Shown piece after piece: positions 1 through 5,388 of a stretch of DNA of 6,461 bases (position 1 is the stretch's first letter; every line of letters begins with the position of its first letter). The stretch lies in contig JAGRHX010000142.1 of the NCBI GenBank assembly GCA_020444775.1, forward strand, positions 1 through 6,461. Reading direction: 5' to 3'. This DNA comes from Gammaproteobacteria bacterium. Lineage in GTDB: Bacteria > Pseudomonadota > Gammaproteobacteria > HK1. The notes under the pieces are model-generated. The model saw only the letters and a list, made by a program, of their open reading frames with translations, was not told the DNA's origin and made no database searches. Made by a program: the position numbers and the translations under genes.

Positions 1-543
1 GGCAATCACCAGGGCATCGGCGTCGATCACCTCCTCGTCCACCTGGACCCCGGTCAGACGCGCATCGCGCGCATCTGCAACCACGCCGCGCACGCAGCCG
101 TGTCGCAGCGTCGCGCCACGCGCGCAGGCGGCATCCACCAGCGCTCTGGTGAAGGCCGCGGGGTGTAGCTGCGCGGTGCTGCGTGTGTCGCCCAGCCTGC
201 CCTGCAGCGCACAGCGGCCATCCACCCAGCTCGGCGTATCGAGCGCGGCACGGCCACTGCTGGCGTGCGCCGAGGCCCCGATCGCGTACGTATCGACTCG
301 ACGGTAGCCGTAATCGGTGCCGAGCACGTCGGCCAGATCCTGGTGCATGTCGAAGCTCAGACGCGCGAGCGCGTCCTGCGGCGTGCCTTCGCACCAGTCA
401 CGGGCGAGAAAGCCACCGGATTTGCCCGAAGCCGCGTTCGCCACCTCGTGGCGTTCGATGAGCGTCGCGCCGACGCCACGTAGCGCAAGCTGATAGGCGA
501 TGGACGCGCCGATCACGCCCGCGCCGGCAATGCAGACCTTCAT
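1..543 (-). CDS. FAD-dependent oxidoreductase, D-amino acid oxidase (DAO) family, N-terminal part
   Basis: This is the first 181 residues of a flavoprotein; the gene continues beyond base 1. Seen: the protein opens directly with a Rossmann dinucleotide-binding fold, with GAGVIG at residues 7-12 and an acidic residue, E30, at the end of the second strand, where it would bind the FAD ribose. A conserved-looking segment SGKSGGFLARDWC (residues 39-51) follows. The frame is open across the whole 543 bases. The ATG at 543 is preceded by GGAGA at a suitable distance, and the fold starts right at the N-terminus, so this start is well supported. Family knowledge: DAO-type enzymes oxidise amines or amino acids with FAD and usually pass electrons to oxygen or a quinone. 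The SGK-GGF-DWC segment resembles the branch that includes the eukaryotic TDA3-like oxidoreductases, whose substrates are poorly known. It is divergent from the amidohydrolase gene. Substrate unknown; the catalytic C-terminal half is not in the window. Confidence 0.87.
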   Translation of the reverse strand, partial: MKVCIAGAGVIGASIAYQLALRGVGATLIERHEVANAASGKSGGFLARDWCEGTPQDALARLSFDMHQDLADVLGTDYGYRRVDTYAIGASAHASSGRAALDTPSWVDGRCALQGRLGDTRSTAQLHPAAFTRALVDAACARGATLRHGCVRGVVADARDARLTGVQVDEEVIDADALVIA

Positions 544-582
544 CCAGGAAATCTCCTTCGCCCGCCATCGCGGTGCGGTTCT

Positions 583-606
583 CGAGACCGGCTTCCGAGA
601 CCGGCT
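583..606. repeat. Tandem 11-bp direct repeat in divergent promoter region
   Basis: CGAGACCGGCT occurs perfectly at 583-593 and again at 596-606, a 13-base period. The similarity extends leftward as TTC before each copy if a one-base gap is allowed. It sits 40-63 bases upstream of the FAD oxidoreductase start and about 110-134 bases upstream of the amidohydrolase start. Repeated sites here could be bound by a regulator of one or both genes; that role is inference. Confidence 0.5.
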
Positions 607-617
607 CGCGCGAGCCG
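602..617. promoter_or_regulatory. 16-bp perfect palindrome, candidate operator
   Basis: CGGCTCGCGCGAGCCG is a perfect inverted repeat without a spacer, and it overlaps the end of the second 11-bp direct repeat. It lies between divergent start codons at 543 and 717. A dyad in this position is typical of an operator for a dimeric regulator, but no regulator gene is in the window. The sequence is very GC-rich, so chance palindromes are somewhat more likely here. I found no convincing -35/-10 pair nearby; TATGCTAT at 650-657 is only a possible -10. Confidence 0.4.
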
Positions 618-716
618 CCTTGGCATGTCGCCGCGAATCCGCGCCCAGCTATGCTATCGTCTGGGGGCCGCACGCACGGCGTGCAAGCGAACCGTGGACC
701 AGTTCGGAGCGAAATC

Positions 717-2066
717 ATGACGCCAGACCTCGAGAGCCTCAAGCGCAGCGTCTGCCAGATCATCGATGAGCGCGCGGACGCGATCATCGACATCGGGGAG
801 ACCATCCTGCGCAACCCCGAGACCGGGTTCAAGGAGTTCAAGACCGAGCAGTTCGTCGCTCAGACGATGCGTGAGCTTGGTCTGGAGCCGCAGACCGGGC
901 TCGCCATCACCGGCGTCAAAGCGAAACTGAAGAATGACAACATGGGGCCCACGCTGGCCCTGATCGGCGAGCTGGACAGTCTTCGCATCTCCGATCACCC
1001 ACACGCCGATCCGGATACCGGCGCCGCCCATGCTTGTGGTCACAACGCCCAGATCGCCGGCATGCTGGGCGCGGCCATGGGTCTCATCGGCGCCGATGTA
1101 GCCGCCGATCTGGGTGGCAATCTGGCCTTCGTCGCGGTCCCCGCCGAAGAGATGATCGAGGTCGGCTACCGCATGCAGCTGCGCGAGCAGGGCCAGATCG
1201 AGTTCCTCACCGGCAAGGCCGAGTTCATCCGCCGTGGCCACTTCGACGACATCGACCTGGCGCTGATGTGCCACACCAAGAACGACAGCATCGCATCGCA
1301 CGTCGCCAACTCCTCGAACGGCGCGCTGATCAAGAAGATTCGCTTCCTGGGCAAGGCGGCGCACGCCGGATCCTCACCGCAAAAAGGTGTGAACGCGCTG
1401 AACGCGGCCAACCTGGCGATGACCGCGATTGCGTTGTTGCGTGAGACCTTCCACGACAGCGACACGATCCGTATCCATCCAATCATCACCAAGGGTGGTG
1501 ACGCGGTGAGCGCGGTGCCTGCAGAGGTGGTGATCGAAACCTTCGTCCGCGGTCGCACCCTGGAAGGCATCGTCGACGCCAACGCCAAGGTCGATCGTGC
1601 CGTGAAGGGTGCCGCCATGGCGATCGGCGCACGGGTGGAGATCGAGACCACCCCGGGGTACCTGCCACAGAACAATGACCGGACCATCTCCGCGCTGTGG
1701 GGCGAGAACGTCAAGCGCATGTACGGCCCGGATCAGTTTGCGATCGAAGAGCATCGCACAGGCTCCACCGACATGGGCGATCTGGGCCACATCATGCCGG
1801 TCTCGCATCCCTACATCTTCGGTGCCAGCGGTGTGGGTCACGGCAACGACTATCTGCTCCAGGACAAGCAGGCCGTCTACGTGAACATGGCCAAGCTGCT
1901 GGCGATGACCGCCATCGACCTGATGGGTAACGAGGCGGGTGCGGCGCGCAAGCTGCTCGCAGAAGCCCGACCCAAGCTGAGCAAGGCGGATTACCTGGAT
2001 TTCAATCGCAAGCTGATGGCGAAAGAATCGTTTTCGGCCGACACACTTGCTTCCACACGCGAGTGA
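717..2066 (+). CDS. M20D family metal-dependent amidohydrolase (AbgB / PM20D2-like)
   Basis: This is a predicted cytosolic hydrolase of 449 residues that cleaves an amide bond in a small N-acyl or peptide-like substrate with two active-site metal ions. Seen: the metal-binding motif HACGHN (residues 105-110, ligands C107 and H109), the PAEE pair (E144/E145), H186 in CHTKND, and a late H375 in GVGHGND. These are the expected ligands of subfamily M20D, in order. A lid or dimerisation domain is marked by GKAAHAGSSP (212-221). The form CGHN rather than CGHD is characteristic of the AbgB (p-aminobenzoyl-glutamate hydrolase) and PM20D2 branch. Start choice: the ATG at 717 has GGAG at 706-709 with a 7-base gap. 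The open frame reaches back to about 573, but that extension is arginine/proline-rich and unlike the family. No signal peptide is seen. It diverges from the FAD oxidase and lies 21 bases upstream of rluE in the same frame. The exact substrate cannot be told. Confidence 0.9.
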   Translation: MTPDLESLKRSVCQIIDERADAIIDIGETILRNPETGFKEFKTEQFVAQTMRELGLEPQTGLAITGVKAKLKNDNMGPTLALIGELDSLRISDHPHADPDTGAAHACGHNAQIAGMLGAAMGLIGADVAADLGGNLAFVAVPAEEMIEVGYRMQLREQGQIEFLTGKAEFIRRGHFDDIDLALMCHTKNDSIASHVANSSNGALIKKIRFLGKAAHAGSSPQKGVNALNAANLAMTAIALLRETFHDSDTIRIHPIITKGGDAVSAVPAEVVIETFVRGRTLEGIVDANAKVDRAVKGAAMAIGARVEIETTPGYLPQNNDRTISALWGENVKRMYGPDQFAIEEHRTGSTDMGDLGHIMPVSHPYIFGASGVGHGNDYLLQDKQAVYVNMAKLLAMTAIDLMGNEAGAARKLLAEARPKLSKADYLDFNRKLMAKESFSADTLASTRE

Positions 2067-2087
2067 GGATTCGCGAGCGCTGACGAC

Positions 2088-2726
2088 GTGCGGCCGCCAG
2101 CCAGACGGCGCGGTGTCGATGCCCTGCACGCGCAGGGGGCGAGACGCCGACAGACCGCGAGCACCGAACCGAAGGCTCCAGTACGGCTCATCGCATTCAA
2201 CAAGCCCTACGGTGTGCTCTGTCAGTTTCGAGCACAAGCGGGCAAGGTCACGCTCGCGTCGTACATCGATATCCCCGGGGTGTACCCCGCCGGGCGGCTG
2301 GATGAAGACAGCGAAGGGCTGCTACTGTTGACCAACGATGGCCGCTTGCAGCATCGCCTTTCGCATCCACGACACAAGCTCGACAAGACCTATCTGGTGC
2401 AGGTCGAGCGGATGCCCGATGCGAAGGCCCTGGAAGCGCTACGTCGCGGGGTACGGATAAAGACCGGCATGACCGCGCCGGCCACGGTTCACGTGGTCGA
2501 GGCGCCGGCATGGCTGTGGCCTCGGGACCCACCCATCAGGCACCGCCTGAGCGTGCCCACCGCGTGGCTGGAGCTTCGAATCGGCGAGGGGCGTAACCGC
2601 CAGGTGCGCAGGATGACCGCCGCGGTCGGACATCCGACGCTGCGGCTGATTCGAACCGCCATCGGACCGTATCTTTTGGATGGACTGGCGCCGGGTCGGC
2701 AGCGCAACGAGCCGCCGCCGGACTGA
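2088..2726 (+). CDS. rluE: 23S rRNA pseudouridine synthase RluE (U2457)
   Basis: This enzyme isomerises one uridine of 23S rRNA (U2457 in E. coli numbering) to pseudouridine, in the peptidyl-transferase domain. Seen: the RsuA/RluE-type core FNKPYGVL (37-44), AGRLDEDSEGLLLLTNDG (68-85) with the catalytic aspartate D72, PAWLWPRDPPIR (140-151) and EGRNRQVRRMTAAVG (167-181). The WLWPR-PPIR block matches my memory of E. coli RluE and separates it from RsuA and RluB/F. The length of 212 residues fits. There is no N-terminal S4 domain, only a basic tail, which is also typical of RluE. Start: the upstream stop in this frame is the amidohydrolase TGA at 2064-2066, and GTG at 2088 is the only standard start before the conserved core. 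It has no good ribosome binding site, so translation may be coupled to the amidohydrolase 21 bases upstream. It is a housekeeping gene among catabolic neighbours. Confidence 0.93.
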   Translation: MRPPARRRGVDALHAQGARRRQTASTEPKAPVRLIAFNKPYGVLCQFRAQAGKVTLASYIDIPGVYPAGRLDEDSEGLLLLTNDGRLQHRLSHPRHKLDKTYLVQVERMPDAKALEALRRGVRIKTGMTAPATVHVVEAPAWLWPRDPPIRHRLSVPTAWLELRIGEGRNRQVRRMTAAVGHPTLRLIRTAIGPYLLDGLAPGRQRNEPPPD

Positions 2727-2816
2727 GACCGGGCAATCAAACCCGAGCGACTCCCCACTCGGCGGCCGAACGGCGTCCTCTGGAGGCGCGCTTATTGGCG
2801 CGAATTGGCGAACGAC

Positions 2817-2821
2817 AGGAG
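2817..2821 (+). promoter_or_regulatory. Ribosome binding site deciding the GST-like start
   Basis: AGGAG lies 3 bases before the ATG at 2825 and 6 bases before the ATG at 2828. The second ATG has the better spacing and begins with the normal GST sequence MKLYDG, so it is preferred. A TTG at 2795 with GGAGG at 2782-2786 would add 11 residues and is a weaker alternative. Confidence 0.6.
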
Positions 2822-2827
2822 TGCATG

Positions 2828-3433
2828 ATGAAGCTGTACGACGGCTTGCTCTCCGGCAATGCATACAAGGCCCGACTGCTGCTCTCGCTGCTGGGCCTCG
2901 AGCACGAGCTGGTGAACGTCGACCTGGCGCGCGGCGAGAACCGCACCGTGAGCTTTCTCAAGCTCAATCCGCGCGGTCAGATCCCGGTGCTGGTGGACGG
3001 TGACGTGACGATCTGGGATTCGCAAGCGGTGCTGGTCTACCTGGCCCGACGCTATGGCGATCCACACTGGTATCCGCTGGACCCGGTGCCGCTGGCCACG
3101 GTCAACCAGTGGCTCGCCTTCTCCGAGAACGAATGCCTGTTCGGCATGGCCCGGGCGCGCGCGGTCAAGGTCTTCAATCGGCCTTTCGACTTCGACCAGT
3201 GTCAGGAATATGCGCTGTCCGGATTACGCGTGCTCGATGCGCATCTGGCCGATCGAGATTGGCTGGCGACCGATGAGGTGACGGTGGCCGACATCGCCTG
3301 CTACCCGTATGTCGGGCTGATCCCGGTCGCCGAGATCAATCTCTATGCCCATGAGAACGTGGTCGCCTGGATGAAGCGCATCCAGCGTCTGCCCGGCTAC
3401 ATCGACATGCCGGGCATCGACCGCATCGCCTGA
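2828..3433 (+). CDS. Glutathione S-transferase family protein
   Basis: This is a 201-residue cytosolic GST-fold protein, the usual length for the family. Such proteins bind glutathione and conjugate, reduce or isomerise small electrophiles; some only carry or sense. Seen: an N-terminal thioredoxin-like domain with MKLYDG at the start, a serine (S9 in LLSGN) where theta/beta-like classes place the residue that activates glutathione, the cis-proline segment GQIPVL (50-55, P53) and the glutathione gamma-glutamyl-binding pair D64-S65 in WDSQAVLVYLA. The C-terminal helical domain carries the N-capping box VTVADIA (151-157, D155), a folding signature of GSTs. No transmembrane segment or signal peptide is seen. 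It lies 101 bases after rluE and 66 bases before SDR1 on the same strand, so it may be co-transcribed with SDR1. Substrate and class cannot be fixed; a role in detoxifying a catabolic intermediate is only inferred from the neighbours. Confidence 0.88.
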   Translation: MKLYDGLLSGNAYKARLLLSLLGLEHELVNVDLARGENRTVSFLKLNPRGQIPVLVDGDVTIWDSQAVLVYLARRYGDPHWYPLDPVPLATVNQWLAFSENECLFGMARARAVKVFNRPFDFDQCQEYALSGLRVLDAHLADRDWLATDEVTVADIACYPYVGLIPVAEINLYAHENVVAWMKRIQRLPGYIDMPGIDRIA

Positions 3434-3453
3434 CAATCGCTATCCGCCGCGTT

Positions 3454-3474
3454 CTGCCCGGCTCTGACGGGCAG
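3454..3474 (+). other. Intergenic stem-loop between GST-like and SDR1
   Basis: CTGCCCG (3454-3460) and CGGGCAG (3468-3474) form a perfect 7-bp stem with a 7-base loop. No T-run follows, so it is not a standard intrinsic terminator. It sits 20 bases after the GST stop and ends 13 bases before the SDR1 ribosome binding site. It could modulate the expression ratio by RNA processing or partial termination, or be a chance fold in GC-rich DNA. Confidence 0.35.
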
Positions 3475-3487
3475 CGCCCAATCTGAC

Positions 3488-3492
3488 GAGGG
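3488..3492 (+). promoter_or_regulatory. Ribosome binding site for the SDR1 TTG start
   Basis: GAGGG lies 7 bases before TTG at 3500. An in-frame TGA at 3485-3487 excludes any start further upstream, and no other start codon lies between it and the TTG. This site and the stop together fix the start. Confidence 0.7.
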
Positions 3493-3499
3493 CAGAGCA

Positions 3500-4306
3500 T
3501 TGAGAGCACTGATAACGGGAGCCGCGAGCGGCATCGGTCGGGCCAGCTGTCTGCGCCTGGCGCGAGACGGTCAACAGCAGGGCACACGCACCCAGCTCGG
3601 TCTGGTCGACCTGGTACCGACCACGGGCCCGAGCGAGGCCCTGCGCACCCTCATGGACGAGCTGCGTGTGCTCGGTGCGGAATGGCATCTGGTCGGCGCG
3701 GATCTGGCTCAGCCACAGGACTGTGAACGCGCGGTCAGCGAGTGCGTGGACCGCTTCGGTGGGCTCGACGCGCTGATCAGCAACGCCGGTATCAATCGCA
3801 TCGGCAAGCTGGTCGACTACACGGTGGAGGACTGGGACGCGGTGTTCGCGGTCAACACGCGCGCGACCTGGCTGCTCGCCAAGGCGGCGCATGCCGCGCT
3901 CGCCGAAGCCAGCGGCGCGATAGTCGCGACCTCGTCCATGTCCGGCAACTACGCCCACGCCGGGCTCGGCGCCTACGGCCCCAGCAAGGCGGCGGTAAGC
4001 ATGCTGATCCGGGTCCTGGCCCAGGAGTTCGGCCGTGACGGTATCCGCGCCAACGCGGTGTCGCCGGGCATGACCCACACCGGCATGACCCGAGACGTCT
4101 ACGCCGACAACGCGGTCGCGCAGGCCCGCGCCGAGCTGGTGCCGCTCGGCCGCGTGGCTCAGCCCGAGGACATCGCCGACGTGATCGTGATGCTGCTCGG
4201 TCCGGATGCCCGCTACATCAACGGCCAGGACATCATCGTCGATGGCGGTATGACCGGTAACCATCTGGGTCGGATACCGGGTCTGGAGCGCATCACCCGC
4301 TCCTGA
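3500..4306 (+). CDS. Short-chain dehydrogenase/reductase (SDR1), classical NAD-type
   Basis: This is a 268-residue NAD(P)-dependent alcohol dehydrogenase or ketone reductase of the classical SDR family. Seen: the cofactor motif TGAASGIG (6-13), D37 at the end of the second strand (favouring NAD over NADP), D68 in GADLA, SNAG (94-97) in place of NNAG, and a complete catalytic tetrad N119, S146, Y159, K163 with the standard spacings of 27, 13 and 4. The C-terminal SPGMTHTGM (188-196) and DIIVDGGM (244-251) are normal. The loop before the second strand (GQQQGTRTQLG, 24-34) is a few residues longer than usual. The start must be the rare TTG: an in-frame stop lies 15 bases upstream, the next ATG is inside the fold, and the cofactor motif begins at residue 6. 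It follows the GST-like gene by 66 bases and converges on SDR2. The substrate is unknown; a sugar, polyol or hydroxy acid is possible. Confidence 0.92.
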   Translation: MRALITGAASGIGRASCLRLARDGQQQGTRTQLGLVDLVPTTGPSEALRTLMDELRVLGAEWHLVGADLAQPQDCERAVSECVDRFGGLDALISNAGINRIGKLVDYTVEDWDAVFAVNTRATWLLAKAAHAALAEASGAIVATSSMSGNYAHAGLGAYGPSKAAVSMLIRVLAQEFGRDGIRANAVSPGMTHTGMTRDVYADNAVAQARAELVPLGRVAQPEDIADVIVMLLGPDARYINGQDIIVDGGMTGNHLGRIPGLERITRS

Positions 4307-4308
4307 GC

Positions 4309-4335
4309 GGCGCACGGCCGCGGCGACCGTGCGCC
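4309..4335. terminator. Hairpin between convergent SDR genes, candidate shared terminator
   Basis: GGCGCACGG (4309-4317) and CCGTGCGCC (4327-4335) form a perfect 9-bp stem around a 9-base loop, starting 3 bases after the SDR1 stop and ending 14 bases before the end of SDR2. No T-tract flanks it on either strand, so it is not a textbook intrinsic terminator. Its place between two convergent genes and its strong stem suggest an RNA 3'-end-stabilising or bidirectional termination structure. Confidence 0.5.
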
Positions 4336-4348
4336 ACCGACACCGGCT

Positions 4349-5137
4349 TCAGGCCGCGGTGAACCCACCGTCCACCGGCAGCGCGGCGCCGGTGACGAAC
4401 GAGGCCTCGTCGCTGAGCAGGAACAGCGCGGCGTTGGCGACCTCCTCGGGTCGACCGAAGCGTTTCATCGGCGTCTGCCCGCCACGGGTCTGGACCAGCT
4501 GTTCGGCGTCCATGCCAGCCTTGGCCTGCTCGTCCGGTCGTTTTACGAACACCCGCAGCATCGGCGTGTCGATGGGGCCAGGACAGACGGCGTTGACTCG
4601 AATCTTCTCGGCCGCGAGCCGCAGACACAGCGACTTGACGAAGCCGACCACGCCGAACTTGACCGTCGAATACACCGGACTGTTTGCCGAGCCGATGAGA
4701 CCCGAGGTAGACGCGGTGAACAACAACGAGCCGCCGCCGCGGGCACGCAGATGAGGGATCGCCGCCTCGGTGGTGACCATCGGTGACATCACGTTGAGGT
4801 CCACCGCCAGACGCACGTCCTCATAGTCCACCCCCTCGACCGCCGCCGGGCCGGGATGACCGAGGTGGTTCCAGACGAAGTCCAGGGCGCCGAATTCGCG
4901 TACCGTGCGGGTGACGATGTCACGGGCGTTCGCCGGATCACGCAGATCGGTGGCGATACCGAGCGCACGCCCGCCCGCCGCCTCGATCTCGGCCACCACC
5001 GCGGCGACCCGCTCGGCATCCAGATCCACCACCGCGACCGCCGCCCCCTCGGCGGCGAAGCGGATCGCCCCGGCCCGCCCCATGCCGGAAGCGGCCGCCG
5101 TGACGATACCGATCTTGTCCTGCATTCTCGCGCTCAT
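4349..5137 (-). CDS. Short-chain dehydrogenase/reductase (SDR2) with NHLG variant motif
   Basis: This is a 262-residue classical SDR, predicted to oxidise an alcohol or reduce a ketone with NAD(H). Seen: the cofactor motif TAAASGMG (13-20, with alanine replacing the usual first glycine), D38 at the end of the second strand (NAD preference), D64 in ATDL, catalytic tetrad N115, S143, Y156, K160, CPGPIDTPM (185-193) and the C-terminal LPVDGG (253-258). The usual NNAG motif is NHLG (90-93), followed by HPGP, an uncommon version. The insert after the active site (VFVKRPDEQAKAG, 196-208) likely forms the substrate lid. Start: the ATG at 5137 has a perfect AGGAGG (5145-5150) 7 bases upstream; an in-frame ATG at 5125 is less well placed. 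The frame is open further upstream but has no family resemblance. It diverges from the HisD-like gene and converges on SDR1. It is not an evident duplicate of SDR1. Substrate unknown. Confidence 0.92.
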   Translation of the reverse strand: MSARMQDKIGIVTAAASGMGRAGAIRFAAEGAAVAVVDLDAERVAAVVAEIEAAGGRALGIATDLRDPANARDIVTRTVREFGALDFVWNHLGHPGPAAVEGVDYEDVRLAVDLNVMSPMVTTEAAIPHLRARGGGSLLFTASTSGLIGSANSPVYSTVKFGVVGFVKSLCLRLAAEKIRVNAVCPGPIDTPMLRVFVKRPDEQAKAGMDAEQLVQTRGGQTPMKRFGRPEEVANAALFLLSDEASFVTGAALPVDGGFTAA

Positions 5138-5190
5138 CCAGACACCTCCTCTTCTTCCGTACCGGACCCATGCCCGGTTCGTTGTTGTTC

Positions 5191-5228
5191 GTCGATCCCG
5201 GAGCGGTCGATCCGAGTCGATCCGATCC
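5191..5228. repeat. Cluster of GTCGATCC direct repeats in divergent promoter region
   Basis: GTCGATCC occurs exactly at 5191-5198, 5206-5213 and 5216-5223, and a partial copy CGATCC follows at 5223-5228. The start-to-start distances are 15 and 10 bases. The cluster lies 54-91 bases upstream of the SDR2 start and about 160-200 bases upstream of the HisD-like start. Direct repeats in a divergent gap suggest several binding sites for one regulator; this is inference. Confidence 0.45.
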
Positions 5229-5258
5229 GTAGCTTCACGGCCACGGGCAGGCGGCGAT

Positions 5259-5288
5259 TTTCCACGACCCCACCCGTTGCGCGACAAT
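5259..5288 (+). promoter_or_regulatory. Possible sigma-70 promoter for the HisD-like gene
   Basis: TTTCCA (5259-5264) and GACAAT (5283-5288) each match the -35 and -10 consensus at four of six bases, with an 18-base spacer. The predicted transcription start would fall near 5295, leaving a leader of roughly 95 bases before the preferred ATG at 5389. The match is weak and would not stand alone; its overlap with the palindrome at 5278-5296 adds some weight. Confidence 0.25.
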
Positions 5289-5296
5289 GTCGCACA
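5278..5296. promoter_or_regulatory. Imperfect palindrome, candidate operator of the HisD-like gene
   Basis: TGCGCGACA and TGTCGCACA flank a central A; eight of nine arm positions pair, and the inner GCGACA/TGTCGC pairs perfectly. It overlaps the possible -10 hexamer, where a repressor would block transcription. A dyad of this size suits a helix-turn-helix dimer such as GntR, LacI or IclR family members, but the family cannot be told. Confidence 0.42.
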
Positions 5297-5371
5297 TGGA
5301 CGAGGACCGGTCATCAGCCCGACCCGGACCGAACGACATCGACGACGAATCCCGACAAGAACCCCAACGAC

Positions 5372-5377
5372 AGGAGG
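5372..5377 (+). promoter_or_regulatory. Ribosome binding site of the HisD-like gene
   Basis: A full AGGAGG lies 11 bases before the ATG at 5389. This and the family-like N-terminus MVRYLKRG favour this start over in-frame ATGs at 5287 and 5296, which have no good site. Confidence 0.65.
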
Positions 5378-5388
5378 CGCTCGCAGCG

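Noticed and set aside
620..660. TTGGCA (620-625) with TATGCT (650-655) as a promoter of the amidohydrolase
   Set aside because: The spacer of 24 bases is too long for a sigma-70 promoter.
573..716. 48-residue upstream extension of the amidohydrolase
   Set aside because: It is arginine/proline-rich, unlike the family, and contains the repeat and palindrome; the ATG at 717 has a good ribosome binding site.
654..1364. Long open frame on the minus strand opposite the amidohydrolase
   Set aside because: It is antisense to a clearly conserved M20D protein, has no recognisable motif or ribosome binding site, and such frames are expected opposite GC-rich genes.
1374..2237. 287-codon open frame on the minus strand
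   Set aside because: It is antisense to the amidohydrolase and the start of rluE; its composition is that of mirrored codons, with no domain seen.
2706..2720. 15-base string AACGAGCCGCCGCCG shared by the rluE end and SDR2 (near 4724)
   Set aside because: Both copies are inside genes in low-complexity CCG runs, so this is likely coincidence and not a repeat element.
2743..2762. Short inverted repeat CCGAG/CTCGG after rluE as a terminator
   Set aside because: A 5-bp stem with a 10-base loop and no T-tract is within chance expectation here.
2794..2810. ATTGGCG repeated at 2794-2800 and 2804-2810 upstream of the GST-like gene
   Set aside because: It is only 7 bp, two copies, in a GC-rich gap; the 10-base period is suggestive but the evidence is too thin to call a site.
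3440..4315. 291-codon open frame on the minus strand opposite SDR1
   Set aside because: It covers SDR1, whose catalytic motifs are complete. The antisense product is His/Val/Asp-rich, with no fold signature.
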